Below the pieces are notes generated by a model. It had not been told where the DNA came from. It saw nothing but the letters and a program-made list of their open reading frames with translations, and did no database searches. The translations under genes were made by a program, and so were the position numbers. From Butyrivibrio sp. AE3004 (GTDB taxonomy: Bacteria > Bacillota > Clostridia > Lachnospirales > Lachnospiraceae), in NCBI RefSeq assembly GCF_000703165.1, contig NZ_JNLQ01000003.1, forward strand, positions 1 to 64,000: a stretch of DNA of 64,000 nucleotides. Direction: 5' to 3'. Positions within the stretch are counted from its first letter, which is position 1. Each line of letters opens with the position of its first letter. This document shows positions 1-8,521 of the stretch, in pieces.

Positions 1-91
1 AGTTATATTCCTTGTGCTTTCAATTCTTATGTATAGGCAATTACCTTTTTCAAATAAGAATACAACGGATACTGCTACGAAAAGTGAATGA
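1..91 (+). CDS. C-terminal end of a membrane-anchored protein (partial)
   Basis: An open frame enters from the left edge and ends at a TGA at 89-91. The visible 29 residues start with a hydrophobic stretch (VIFLVLSILMY) followed by a polar Thr/Asn/Lys-rich tail. This looks like the last transmembrane helix and a short tail of a membrane protein. No family can be assigned from so little sequence. Confidence 0.5.
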   Translation, partial: VIFLVLSILMYRQLPFSNKNTTDTATKSE

Positions 92-286
92 TCTTTCATA
101 AATTAAAAAATAATGTAAAAATAAGGTTACGTTAAGATTTACTTCAATTTACGGAAATGATTCCGAACTATTATATTTTCATCAGGCAACAGAAAACGTG
201 AAAGTATGATAGGGAATTGTTGCTGAGATTGAAGTTTTTTGTTATCAAAATAGAAACTATAATTATATGAAAAAAGGAGAATGAGT

Positions 287-1156
287 ATGAAAACAACCAA
301 TGGAAGTAAAGCTAAAGCAATATTCGCAGCAATAGGGATTATGCTGTTGTTTCTGGGAATTCAGGCAGTAATTGGAGCTGCAGGATCGGCCGGAGCGTCT
401 TATTTACATTTTGTACAGACAGGAGAACCTTTTAAAGATGAAGCCGAATATATGGATTATATTTCTGAAATTTTAACAGTGTTGCAGTTTGTTGGAGAGA
501 TTGCGTGTATTGCAGTATTCGGACTTTGGTATTACCTTGGTTCAGTAAGAAAAGATAAAAAGCAGGGAACGTATGAATCAGGTCTTAAGAAAATTTCAGA
601 TGTAAAATCTATTGCATTCCTTATCTGTACGGCACTAGGCTTTTACGCAATTGATCTGATAGTTTCCAAAATTACAGCTGTTATTATTCCCGGAAGTAAT
701 GAGTTATTCAGCCAGCTTATGGGACTTATCGCAGGTGGAAATCAAGTTGTAGCAGCACTTACAGTCGCAATTCTTGCGCCTTTTGCCGAGGAATTGGCAT
801 TCAGAGGAGTAATGATAAAGAATTCAAAGAAGGCCTTTAAAATAGTAGGCTGTGTCATCATCTCTTCACTTATGTTTGCCATTATGCATATGAATCCGCT
901 TCAGAGTTTATATGCATTGCCTATAGGTGTAGCACTTGCATTCGTGGCATATAAGTTTAATTCAGTAGTTCCGGCAATTATTATTCATGCTATCAATAAT
1001 ACTGTTGCTATTGTATTACCTTCACTTATGGGAAGAGCTCTTAGCATTATTGAAGCAGCTATTTTGTGCGTAGTGTGTTTGGCACTTGCTGTTTTTACTT
1101 ACAAAAAACTGTCTGTAAAGACTAAACAGATAGATGTTTCAGAGATTACTGCATAA
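287..1156 (+). CDS. CPBP family intramembrane metalloprotease
   Basis: Integral membrane protein of about 289 residues with several hydrophobic segments. It carries the CPBP (Abi/CAAX protease-like) motifs in order: EELAFRG near residue 168, FAIMHMNP with its His near 201, and HAINNTV with its His near 234. In the family the paired glutamates and the histidines bind a catalytic metal inside the membrane. Bacterial members mature peptides or protect against bacteriocins; the substrate here is unknown. An ATG at 281 lies directly against the AAAGGAG ribosome site, so the ATG at 287 with normal spacing is preferred. It is monocistronic, ending in a terminator hairpin. Confidence 0.85.
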   Translation: MKTTNGSKAKAIFAAIGIMLLFLGIQAVIGAAGSAGASYLHFVQTGEPFKDEAEYMDYISEILTVLQFVGEIACIAVFGLWYYLGSVRKDKKQGTYESGLKKISDVKSIAFLICTALGFYAIDLIVSKITAVIIPGSNELFSQLMGLIAGGNQVVAALTVAILAPFAEELAFRGVMIKNSKKAFKIVGCVIISSLMFAIMHMNPLQSLYALPIGVALAFVAYKFNSVVPAIIIHAINNTVAIVLPSLMGRALSIIEAAILCVVCLALAVFTYKKLSVKTKQIDVSEITA

Positions 1157-1175
1157 TAAGCTAATAAGCGAACGA

Positions 1176-1205
1176 GGCTGTCGACAGAAATGTCGGCAGC
1201 CTTTT
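1176..1205 (+). terminator. intrinsic terminator after the CPBP gene
   Basis: GGCTGTCGACA pairs with TGTCGGCAGCC (one G-T wobble) across a GAAA loop and is followed by TTTT. It lies 19 bases after the stop codon. Confidence 0.85.
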
Positions 1206-1226
1206 CGCTGTTATTTGATATCTTTA

Positions 1227-1369
1227 GGTGAAGCGAAAGCCACCCTAAATATCCATTCCCCTCATAGTAGAACCACAGGATCTGTTCCTACACTTAGGTA
1301 AAGCATCGCTACCTTTGCTGGAACTTTCTCATCTGATCTCGGGCTCAGCCTTGGTAAAGCATCGCTACC
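1227..1369. repeat. three related short hairpins in an intergenic region
   Basis: GGTAAAGCATCGCTACC occurs identically at 1297-1313 and 1353-1369 and is itself an imperfect palindrome. A related hairpin, GGTGAAGCGAAAGCCACC, lies at 1227-1244 and is extended by TTTAGG/CCTAAA arms. The 1206-1550 gap contains no other convincing feature apart from the promoter near its end. The family resembles small dispersed palindromic repeats, but copies elsewhere cannot be checked here. Confidence 0.6.
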
Positions 1370-1454
1370 GTGGTTGCCCTTGTCTTATGTTCTGATATAA
1401 TAATACTCTCGGAACTATCACAAAATTATCACACTCAATTTTTGTAATTTGTAT

Positions 1455-1463
1455 TGCTATAAT
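1455..1463 (+). promoter_or_regulatory. extended -10 promoter for the HAD gene
   Basis: TGCTATAAT is a perfect extended -10 element (TGnTATAAT). No good -35 is visible. It gives a leader of about 80 bases before the GAGGTAGG ribosome site of the gene at 1551. Confidence 0.55.
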
Positions 1464-1550
1464 GACTTTCGTGGTTTTGATGACTATATACGAAGGAATT
1501 AATGCTTATACGTTTGTCTCATGAGAATATTTAAATGAGGTAGGAACACG

Positions 1551-2030
1551 ATGAATAAAATATGGGATTTAATGCATAAAGAAGATACTGTTATATTTTT
1601 TGATATAGACGGAACTCTAACAAGTTATAACTATGGAGAATATCATGCTCATCATGAGCTGGATTTTACACCTGAGTTTCGTGATATAAATATTTACGCC
1701 GACTGTAATCGGCTTGAACCTATTTATAAGTTTATACAGGAACATGATATGAGCCGAATTTTTTGTATATCCAGAGAGCCGCATGGTCATGAAGCATGGA
1801 AATCGGAGATGGTTGAAAAGCTTTATGGAATTCCGACTGACCACTGTTTTTACACTCTTGATGCAGCAGAAAAACCAAGAATTGTTAAGGAAATAGTAAA
1901 AAAGAATTACCCGGATCTTAATCCAAAATCCGTTGTTTGTGTGGATGATAATGATGAAACACTCGGAATGTATATGAAAGAGACACCTTTCTGTACAGCA
2001 CATCCGATGATTTTCATGGAGCATATATAA
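1551..2030 (+). CDS. HAD-superfamily phosphatase-like protein
   Basis: A 159-residue protein with the HAD motif I FFDIDGT near residues 16-22, whose two aspartates are the nucleophile and acid/base. A basic region follows, and CVDDNDE near 128-134 fits the acidic metal-binding motif IV. There is no large cap domain and the protein is short for the superfamily, so it is probably a small phosphatase of unknown substrate. It has its own extended -10 promoter and a GAGGTAGG ribosome site, and stands alone between two surface/membrane genes. Confidence 0.7.
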   Translation: MNKIWDLMHKEDTVIFFDIDGTLTSYNYGEYHAHHELDFTPEFRDINIYADCNRLEPIYKFIQEHDMSRIFCISREPHGHEAWKSEMVEKLYGIPTDHCFYTLDAAEKPRIVKEIVKKNYPDLNPKSVVCVDDNDETLGMYMKETPFCTAHPMIFMEHI

Positions 2031-2051
2031 TGTTTCATAGTGTAAGAATAA

Positions 2052-2060
2052 TGCTATAAT
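2052..2060 (+). promoter_or_regulatory. extended -10 promoter for the LRR_5 surface protein
   Basis: TGCTATAAT matches the extended -10 consensus, about 60 bases upstream of the GGGAGGGG ribosome site and the ATG at 2121. Confidence 0.55.
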
Positions 2061-2120
2061 AGTTTTTGTATCTGTTGTATGAATTCTATAATAAATATTT
2101 TGTTGGGAGGGGTATTTTCA

Positions 2121-4598
2121 ATGAAGAAAAGGAAACGATTGTTTTCTATTGTTTGCGCTGCCGTTCTGGCAGTGTCAGGTTTCAGTTTTTCAGGTTTTGA
2201 TGGTACATATCTTACGGCACATGCTGATGTAGAAACGACTCTGCAGGCGGACATTGTCTATGAAGAAAATGGTACAGATTTTGCTGCAAATGATGCTACT
2301 ACACATAGTTTAAGCGCTGGGCTTATACAGTGGAGTGAGAAAGATGATGTGTATGTTTCCGTAAATGACACGCTGTATAAGCCATCTTACAATTGGTCAC
2401 TTACAAACGGTGCCGCCAGTCTGTTTGAAATAGTGGGTTCAACTACCGGAAAAAATGTCCAGGTAAAGGTAAAGAATGGGGCTTCACTCGGTGACAGATT
2501 ATATTATTCTGACCGGCTGGTGCTTATGGCCACAACAGCGGATAAAAGTGTGGAGATTGATGGATGTAATGTCATTTTAACAATATACTCTGACAAATTT
2601 CCTGATTTAGATAAAGTCCAATTTGATCATTATAAAACGTATTTTGATAAAAATCATACTTCCAGTACCTTTACAATATCGGGATTGGATGACGCATATG
2701 TCAGCAAGCTGACATGGGATTTTGCTGATGAAGGTGCAAAAGATTTCTTTACTCTCTCAGCTAATGGGAAAACAGCAACCGTCACTCTTTCAAAAGATGC
2801 TGAAAAGAACTGGAAAGCATATTATGAATCTGAAGACAATTATTATACCTGGATAGCCTGCTATTTGGAATCGGAGGGTTCAGCTGAAAAGCAAATGCTT
2901 AAGGAAGCACCAATTATTTATTATCCGGACGGTATTAAATTTGATGATGTTGAGCTCACGATAAGCGAAGATGAGCAGGGCGAAGATACCATAGTGGAGT
3001 ATGATTTTGAAGAAAGCGAGCAGACTACTTTATATGCAGGTTATAGTGATCCAGTTTTAAAGGACTATGTTAATAATCCTTCTTATAAGTGGAGTCTTAA
3101 TGCAGAGGCTTCTAAATATTTTGATATTATTACGCCTGCCACAGGTTCATCCATTAAGGTAAAAGCGAAAGATAACGCAAATGCACTTCTTGGTGACGAG
3201 CTAAGTGCCACCGGACAGCTGATACTCACAGCTAAAAGTGATAGTTTTCCAGGGACACGTTCAAAGGTTATAGATCTGATTGTAAGAAAATATGTAGCTT
3301 GTGATATAAGCCCTGAAGAACTTAACTTTAGTGAGCAGCATAATTCACGTAAAGTCACATTTACTAGTGATGCTATCTCTGATATGAAATCAGTTTATTG
3401 CAAGCTGGAAGGGGATAGTTATGTATCAGATGTATTCTCTATTTCAACTAATGGTGCTGATACAACAGTAACCCTTAAACCCGGAGCTGCAGACTTAGTA
3501 ACAAAAAAATGCGAAGTTTACACAAGCGACGCAGGAAAATATTATGAGGCATGTCTTTCATACTATATGAAATCAAAAACCGGAAAGACAGAAATAAATA
3601 TCGCGAATGTGTGGTTATTTTTCCATTTGAATAAGCTCTATGAGGCTAAATATTCACCTGATGAAATATATTTTAAAGAAGGTGTTGCCGGAGAGAAAAA
3701 GCTTACACTGGATGTAGAGCACAATGCCTCAGAGAATATACAATATGAGTGGAGCCTTAATGAAGATGATGAAGAAGCATTGAAGAATATTTCGCTGGCT
3801 CCGAATAAGAATACGGTATTAGTAAAATACAGCGGAGAAAAAACAGATGATTGGTTTAGGGTATTCTGCAGAATAAAGGTAAATGGTAAATATGCGCCAT
3901 TATCCAAGGACAATGTAATTATCAGAATTAATGATACAGGCAAAGGAGATGATAACAAATCTGGTAACTCAGGGGATAATAAAGGAGGAAACACAGGAAA
4001 TAATAATCCCGGTGGCGATAGCAACAAAAACCAGAATCCGAATAACAACACACCGCAGAATCCCGACGGTAACTCTTCACAGGGAAATTCTAATGGAGGA
4101 GATAATGCGCAGAATCCGGGAGTTTCACCTGCAGCAGAAGGTTCAGTAGTTTCTCCTTCTGATTCCGGAACAAACGGAAAATTTGTTGTAACCTCTTCAG
4201 ACAAGAATTCTGCTGCAGTTTCCTACAATGCAGTTTCCAATAAAAAGGCAAAGAAGGTATCAATACCTTCTACAGTTAAAGATGCAAACGGTGTCGAATA
4301 CAAGGTTACAACTATAGGAACCGGAGCGTTAAAGAAAAACAAGAAGGTTAAAACCGTTATTATACCTTCAACAATAACACTGATAAAAGAAAAAGCATTT
4401 AATGGCTGCAAAAAGCTTGGAAACATAACCATTCATGCGAATACAGCTTTGAAGATTGAGAGCGGTGCCTTTAAGAATATTAAAAAAGGTGCAACCTTTA
4501 CTATTTATGCTAAGGATAAGAAAACCTACAAAAATATAGTTAAGAGTCTCAAAAAAGCCGGTGCAACAGGATGCAAATTTAAATTTAAAAAGGGATGA
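2121..4598 (+). CDS. secreted surface protein with repeated Ig-like modules and C-terminal LRR_5 (BspA-like) domain
   Basis: About 825 residues starting with a signal peptide (basic MKKRKR, hydrophobic core, Ala-rich cleavage region near residue 35). Three related modules start with an aromatic-WSL motif at about residues 89, 320 and 542, suggesting tandem beta-sandwich domains. An Asn/Gly/Asp-rich low-complexity linker spans roughly residues 610-675. The last ~110 residues have the BspA-type LRR_5 pattern (IPSTV, TIGTGALKKNKKVKTVIIP, IKEKAFNGCKKL). Such proteins are exposed adhesins or binding proteins. An in-frame ATG at 2079 lacks a ribosome site; GGGAGGGG eight bases before 2121 decides the start. 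No sortase motif is visible. Confidence 0.85.
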   Translation: MKKRKRLFSIVCAAVLAVSGFSFSGFDGTYLTAHADVETTLQADIVYEENGTDFAANDATTHSLSAGLIQWSEKDDVYVSVNDTLYKPSYNWSLTNGAASLFEIVGSTTGKNVQVKVKNGASLGDRLYYSDRLVLMATTADKSVEIDGCNVILTIYSDKFPDLDKVQFDHYKTYFDKNHTSSTFTISGLDDAYVSKLTWDFADEGAKDFFTLSANGKTATVTLSKDAEKNWKAYYESEDNYYTWIACYLESEGSAEKQMLKEAPIIYYPDGIKFDDVELTISEDEQGEDTIVEYDFEESEQTTLYAGYSDPVLKDYVNNPSYKWSLNAEASKYFDIITPATGSSIKVKAKDNANALLGDELSATGQLILTAKSDSFPGTRSKVIDLIVRKYVACDISPEELNFSEQHNSRKVTFTSDAISDMKSVYCKLEGDSYVSDVFSISTNGADTTVTLKPGAADLVTKKCEVYTSDAGKYYEACLSYYMKSKTGKTEINIANVWLFFHLNKLYEAKYSPDEIYFKEGVAGEKKLTLDVEHNASENIQYEWSLNEDDEEALKNISLAPNKNTVLVKYSGEKTDDWFRVFCRIKVNGKYAPLSKDNVIIRINDTGKGDDNKSGNSGDNKGGNTGNNNPGGDSNKNQNPNNNTPQNPDGNSSQGNSNGGDNAQNPGVSPAAEGSVVSPSDSGTNGKFVVTSSDKNSAAVSYNAVSNKKAKKVSIPSTVKDANGVEYKVTTIGTGALKKNKKVKTVIIPSTITLIKEKAFNGCKKLGNITIHANTALKIESGAFKNIKKGATFTIYAKDKKTYKNIVKSLKKAGATGCKFKFKKG

Positions 4599-4664
4599 TA
4601 GCTAAACATTAAGAGTCATGGGAGTGTAAAAAATTTCTCTAAAAGAGATTTCCTAAGATAATTA

Positions 4665-4715
4665 CGAGCTGAATGATGGTGAGATATCCATTGTTCAGCT
4701 CGTTTCTGTTTTTTC
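4665..4715 (+). terminator. intrinsic terminator after the surface protein
   Basis: CGAGCTGAA pairs with TTCAGCTCG around a partly paired loop, followed by TTTCTGTTTTTTC. A smaller hairpin (AAATTTCTCT/AGAGATTT) precedes it at about 4631-4651. Confidence 0.8.
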
Positions 4716-4781
4716 AAAAAATTCCATCAGCCTGAATTATTTTGACAATTTTCCTAATGCAAATGAAAAAACTTGACGAAT

Positions 4782-4829
4782 TGGTCTATCTATCATAGAC
4801 TATAATTGTAGTCTATTGTGGATAGTCCA
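4782..4829. promoter_or_regulatory. nested dyad operator in front of the BlaI-type repressor
   Basis: A perfect inner dyad ATAGACTA-6-TAGTCTAT (4795-4816) sits inside an outer pair TGGTCTATC (4782-4790) and GATAGTCCA (4821-4829) with one mismatch. TATAAT occurs at 4801-4806 inside the inner dyad and TTGACG lies at 4773-4778. BlaI/MecI proteins bind dyads with TAC/GTA-like cores and autoregulate, so this is the probable operator. The exact -35/-10 pairing is uncertain because the spacing between those two hexamers is 22. Confidence 0.7.
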
Positions 4830-4843
4830 AATAGGAGGTAACC

Positions 4844-5200
4844 ATGGCTGTTGAGTTAGGGGATGTTCAGATGCAGTTTGCAAAGCTTATCTGGGAGAAG
4901 GAGCCTGTTGGGTCAGGTGAACTGGTAAAGCTCTGTGCAGACGAGTTCGGGTGGAAAAAATCTACCACCTATACAGTTCTTAAGAAACTCTGCGAGAAGG
5001 GCTTGTTTCAAAATGTGGATGGAGTTGTCACTTCAATGATTTCCGAGGCAGAGTTTTATACGAGGAAAAGTGAAGAGTTTGTAGAGGAGACCTTTGGTGG
5101 ATCGCTGCCTGCTTTCCTTGCGGCGTTCACATCTCGACAAAAACTGTCGAAAAAGGAACTTGCAGAGATAAAGAAGATAATTGATAACGCAAAGGAATGA
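4844..5200 (+). CDS. BlaI/MecI/CopY family transcriptional repressor
   Basis: A 118-residue winged-helix repressor of the penicillinase-repressor family. The recognition region KKSTTYTVLKKLCEKGLF is typical, and the C-terminal half (EFVEETFGGSLPAFLAAFTS) matches the dimerisation region that contains the scissile site in BlaI. It is preceded by AGGAGG and a nested dyad operator and is followed 90 bases later by the BlaR1-type protease gene. Known pairs work by protease-triggered cleavage of the repressor. Confidence 0.9.
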   Translation: MAVELGDVQMQFAKLIWEKEPVGSGELVKLCADEFGWKKSTTYTVLKKLCEKGLFQNVDGVVTSMISEAEFYTRKSEEFVEETFGGSLPAFLAAFTSRQKLSKKELAEIKKIIDNAKE

Positions 5201-5290
5201 AGTTTTAACATTATAGGAACATTAGGTACTTGGGGATGTGGATAGTCATAGTGGAGTAGCACTTAATACAGACAGCCGGAGGGAAAACAT

Positions 5291-7828
5291 ATGGGGACGA
5301 TTTTTATAAAAGTAATTGAAATGAGTGTGGCAGCAACTTTTCTGATGCTTGCAGTAATACTACTTAGAATACCACTTAAGAAAGCGCCTAAGTGGTTCAT
5401 GGGTGTGCTGTGGGCAATAGTTGCGTTACGGTTGATTTTGCCTTTTCAGATTGAGGCTGATTTTGGGCTTCTCCCCAACATCGGTGGCATGATAGAAAAA
5501 TACATTTATGGAAGTGGTAATGGCAGTCAGGTGACAGAGGTTGTCCAGCATGACTATCAGCCTTCTTCTTCAATACAGCCGGGATGGATGGAAGGAATAG
5601 ATGAAAATGAAGTTATCGTACCTGAAACTGCTGATGAAGAAATAGAGTACCTTCCAAGTGAAGAAATCACAACGGTTGACACGGCAAGCTATGACAATAT
5701 GACATTCAGAAAAGATCTTTTTATCAGACTTCAGATGATCTGGATGTTTGGAGGATTACTCGTTCTTGGTTATGCAGTTCTCAGCTATATATCCATTAAA
5801 AAGAAGACACGGGTTTCCATCAGGATGAAAGGCAGTGATAATGCATTTGTCTGTGACGAGATAGACACACCATTTATTCTTGGAGTTTTTAGACCTGTGA
5901 TATACCTGCCATCAGGGCTTGATGATGAGACAGTAAGGAACGTGCTTGCCCATGAAAAAGCTCATATATTAAGGCACGATCACATAAGAAAACAGTTTGG
6001 ATTTTTACTGCTTGCTATTTACTGGTTTAATCCTCTTGTGTGGATTTCCTACGCACTTTTCTGTAAAGACATTGAACTTTCCTGTGACGAAAAGGTCATA
6101 AGTCACATGTCATTGGATGAGAAAAAATCCTATGCAACATCGCTCCTTCTTTGCAGCACCCATAGGAGATTTGTTCTGGCGTATCCTCTTGCGTTTGGTG
6201 AAGTGGGAGTCGGAACAAGGGTTAAACAAATCTTTAATTATAAAAAGCCTACCTTCTGGCTTATTGTGATGCTGGTGTTAATGTGTGCGGGGCTTTCAAC
6301 CTGTTTCTTTACAAGCGTTGCAGGTGATGGTGCTGATGAAGCTACAGTATCTGGACAGGATGAGAAAGCAGAAGATGCAAACGAGGCAGATGTTTTAAAT
6401 GTTAAGCAGACGAGAGACAGCCTGGTAAGACAATGGTGTGAGGATTTTATGGACAGGAATGCGGAAGGTATTGTGAATGCCTGCACCGAAGAAGTTCAGC
6501 AGACTCTCATCGAAGAGCAGCTGCTTCTGAGGGATGAGGACGGCGACTCTTTTGGGTGGTCAAGTCCCTGGCCGGGAATGCTTACAGGAGATATAAGCGG
6601 ACCTGTCAGCTATTCTGTACTCTATGGGGGTATAGGTAATAAGGGTATTGAGATTATTTATCGCGCAACAGATTCGGAGCCTCATCTGTATATGTGGAAG
6701 GAATACCTTGGCATAGAAGTGGATGAAAACGGAGATTTAAAAATCACCTCTGAAGAATTCAAAGAGATGACTGACATTGAAAACTATGATGATTTTATGG
6801 ATGCCTATTATAGTGGCATTACCATTGACGAGATGGATTATTCCAGGAACGGTCTTGGTGAGGATCTAAACCAAAATGCAAAAGAGGATACAAATGGTCT
6901 TTACGCAAAACTTTTTGATCCGGTATCATCAGCAAGACATCTTCTTAATCTTTCAGAGGATAGGTCAAAGGTTGCAGTTACTGCCGGTGAAGATACAGAA
7001 GATGGCAAGCTTGTTTCGATATCCTTCATCGATGATAATGTAGCAGTCAATATGCTCATGATTCAGCCATGGGGAAGCGATGGTATCTATGTGCCTGTGC
7101 AGTGTGATTTTGATGAATCAGTCAGCTGGGATTCAGTTGATGAAGAGGTTTCATATATTATAGAGAACAGCGATGGGGCACACAGTGACTCAAATGGCAA
7201 TGTGAATTCGACGGAGCTTCCTAACTACATAAAGGGCTCAGGAGAGAAGTTTATAAACCTTCCATTTTCAGATGGTGAGGATTACTTTGAGAATGCTCAT
7301 GAACATAAATCCATGACTGATGGTTATTCGGAAGAAGCCGACCTAAACGGCGATGGAAAGAAGGAAAAGATAAAAGTAATCGACCTTGGATATCAGGGTG
7401 GTGACGGCGGTTATGAGCCACATGTCTATGGATTGGATGGAAAAGAGATCGCACTTCCTGCTGACACAAGGCAGGAGCCTTTTTCCTTAAAGTGGACAAA
7501 TGGAAATGTTGATGTAATTTGGGATGATATGGTTATTGCATCTCTTACAAAGGCTCAGGTTCGTGAGCTGTATCTTGAAAAGGGCTACACTGAAGATGAG
7601 CTTGAGAATTTAGAGGACATGTTCAATGAGGACGAGGTTATTGTTGGTGATGATGCAAGCGGTTTTGTCATTGGAGATAAGGATGGCAAACCTGAACTTA
7701 TCGTAAAATATTTGCTTTCAGGTAAGCAGGGACACGCAGATACTTTTGGATATGTTCTTTTGCATCTTACATTAAATGAGGATGGCACATGGAATGAGAC
7801 ACCTGAGTATGTGACAGATTTGGATTGA
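5291..7828 (+). CDS. BlaR1/MecR1-type M56 membrane metallopeptidase with a long non-penicillin-binding sensor region
   Basis: About 845 residues. Four N-terminal membrane segments flank a cytoplasmic M56 peptidase domain with HEKAH at residues 221-225 and SCDE at 264-267 (zinc ligands and catalytic Glu). A last membrane helix (about 318-338) leads to an extracellular region of some 500 residues. That region lacks recognisable penicillin-binding SxxK/KTG motifs, is acidic, and includes DLNGDGKKEKIKV, a Ca-binding-like loop, near residue 688. Family logic: an external signal activates the protease, which cleaves the BlaI partner encoded just upstream. The ligand is unknown and is unlikely to be a beta-lactam. 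Start supported by GGAGGG. Confidence 0.85.
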   Translation: MGTIFIKVIEMSVAATFLMLAVILLRIPLKKAPKWFMGVLWAIVALRLILPFQIEADFGLLPNIGGMIEKYIYGSGNGSQVTEVVQHDYQPSSSIQPGWMEGIDENEVIVPETADEEIEYLPSEEITTVDTASYDNMTFRKDLFIRLQMIWMFGGLLVLGYAVLSYISIKKKTRVSIRMKGSDNAFVCDEIDTPFILGVFRPVIYLPSGLDDETVRNVLAHEKAHILRHDHIRKQFGFLLLAIYWFNPLVWISYALFCKDIELSCDEKVISHMSLDEKKSYATSLLLCSTHRRFVLAYPLAFGEVGVGTRVKQIFNYKKPTFWLIVMLVLMCAGLSTCFFTSVAGDGADEATVSGQDEKAEDANEADVLNVKQTRDSLVRQWCEDFMDRNAEGIVNACTEEVQQTLIEEQLLLRDEDGDSFGWSSPWPGMLTGDISGPVSYSVLYGGIGNKGIEIIYRATDSEPHLYMWKEYLGIEVDENGDLKITSEEFKEMTDIENYDDFMDAYYSGITIDEMDYSRNGLGEDLNQNAKEDTNGLYAKLFDPVSSARHLLNLSEDRSKVAVTAGEDTEDGKLVSISFIDDNVAVNMLMIQPWGSDGIYVPVQCDFDESVSWDSVDEEVSYIIENSDGAHSDSNGNVNSTELPNYIKGSGEKFINLPFSDGEDYFENAHEHKSMTDGYSEEADLNGDGKKEKIKVIDLGYQGGDGGYEPHVYGLDGKEIALPADTRQEPFSLKWTNGNVDVIWDDMVIASLTKAQVRELYLEKGYTEDELENLEDMFNEDEVIVGDDASGFVIGDKDGKPELIVKYLLSGKQGHADTFGYVLLHLTLNEDGTWNETPEYVTDLD

Positions 7829-7871
7829 TTTAAATACTTTAGGATTTTGAAGTAAATATGTAACTTGATTT

Positions 7872-7901
7872 AAGGTTGTTGCTTGTTGCGACAGCCTTTT
7901 T
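7872..7901 (+). terminator. intrinsic terminator after the BlaR1-type gene
   Basis: AAGGTTGTTGC pairs with GCGACAGCCTT (two G-T wobbles) and is followed by a T run. Confidence 0.8.
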
Positions 7902-8045
7902 CATTCTTTACATTGATATTCAGAATAGTCATTTTGATTAAAAAATTGGTATTAAAAGCCTAAATAAGTGTAAAATAGTGAGTGAAAAGGTGGTTCGGTA
8001 TCCCGTCAGATTATAGATAATTATTTATGAAGGAGGTAATATTAT

Positions 8046-8498
8046 ATGCTCGAGATAGGAACAAAAGCGCCGTCATTTGAACTCCCTGATCAGAACGGGG
8101 TAATGCATTCACTGGAAGAATACAAAGGCAAGAAGGTTATCCTGTATTTTTATCCAAAAGATAATACTGCCGGATGCACTAAGCAGGCATGTGGATTTTC
8201 AGAGAGATATCCGCAATTTACGGAAAAAGGGGCAGTGGTGCTTGGAGTGAGTAAGGATACGGTTGCTTCGCATAAGAAGTTTGAGGAAAAGAATGGGCTT
8301 GCTTTCACACTTCTTGCGGATCCTGAACGCAAGGTAATTGAAGCTTATGATGTGTGGAAAGAGAAAAAGAATTATGGCAAGGTTTCTATGGGTGTTGTGC
8401 GAACCACGTATCTGATTGACGAAGAAGGAATAATAATCAGGGCTAACGATAAAGTAAAAGCAGCTGATGATCCCGAAAAGATGCTTGGGGAACTATGA
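8046..8498 (+). CDS. bcp: thioredoxin-dependent peroxiredoxin, Bcp/PrxQ type
   Basis: A 150-residue thioredoxin-fold peroxiredoxin. The motif YPKDNTAGCTKQACGF contains the peroxidatic Cys44 and a second Cys49 five residues later, the arrangement of PrxQ/Bcp enzymes that reduce H2O2 and organic hydroperoxides in the cytoplasm using thioredoxin. Length is normal. A strong GAAGGAGG ribosome site precedes the start. The next gene begins 23 bases after the stop, so the two are probably cotranscribed. Confidence 0.93.
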   Translation: MLEIGTKAPSFELPDQNGVMHSLEEYKGKKVILYFYPKDNTAGCTKQACGFSERYPQFTEKGAVVLGVSKDTVASHKKFEEKNGLAFTLLADPERKVIEAYDVWKEKKNYGKVSMGVVRTTYLIDEEGIIIRANDKVKAADDPEKMLGEL

Positions 8499-8521
8499 TG
8501 AATAAGAAATAAGGGGATAAT

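Noticed and set aside
3638..4204. Long minus-strand frame inside the LRR_5 protein gene
   Set aside because: Ser/Pro/Phe-rich antisense of an Asn/Gly/Asp-rich coding region; no ribosome site.
5291..7828. Classical beta-lactam resistance sensor
   Set aside because: The extracellular region shows no SxxK, SxN or KTG motifs and no beta-lactamase gene adjoins.
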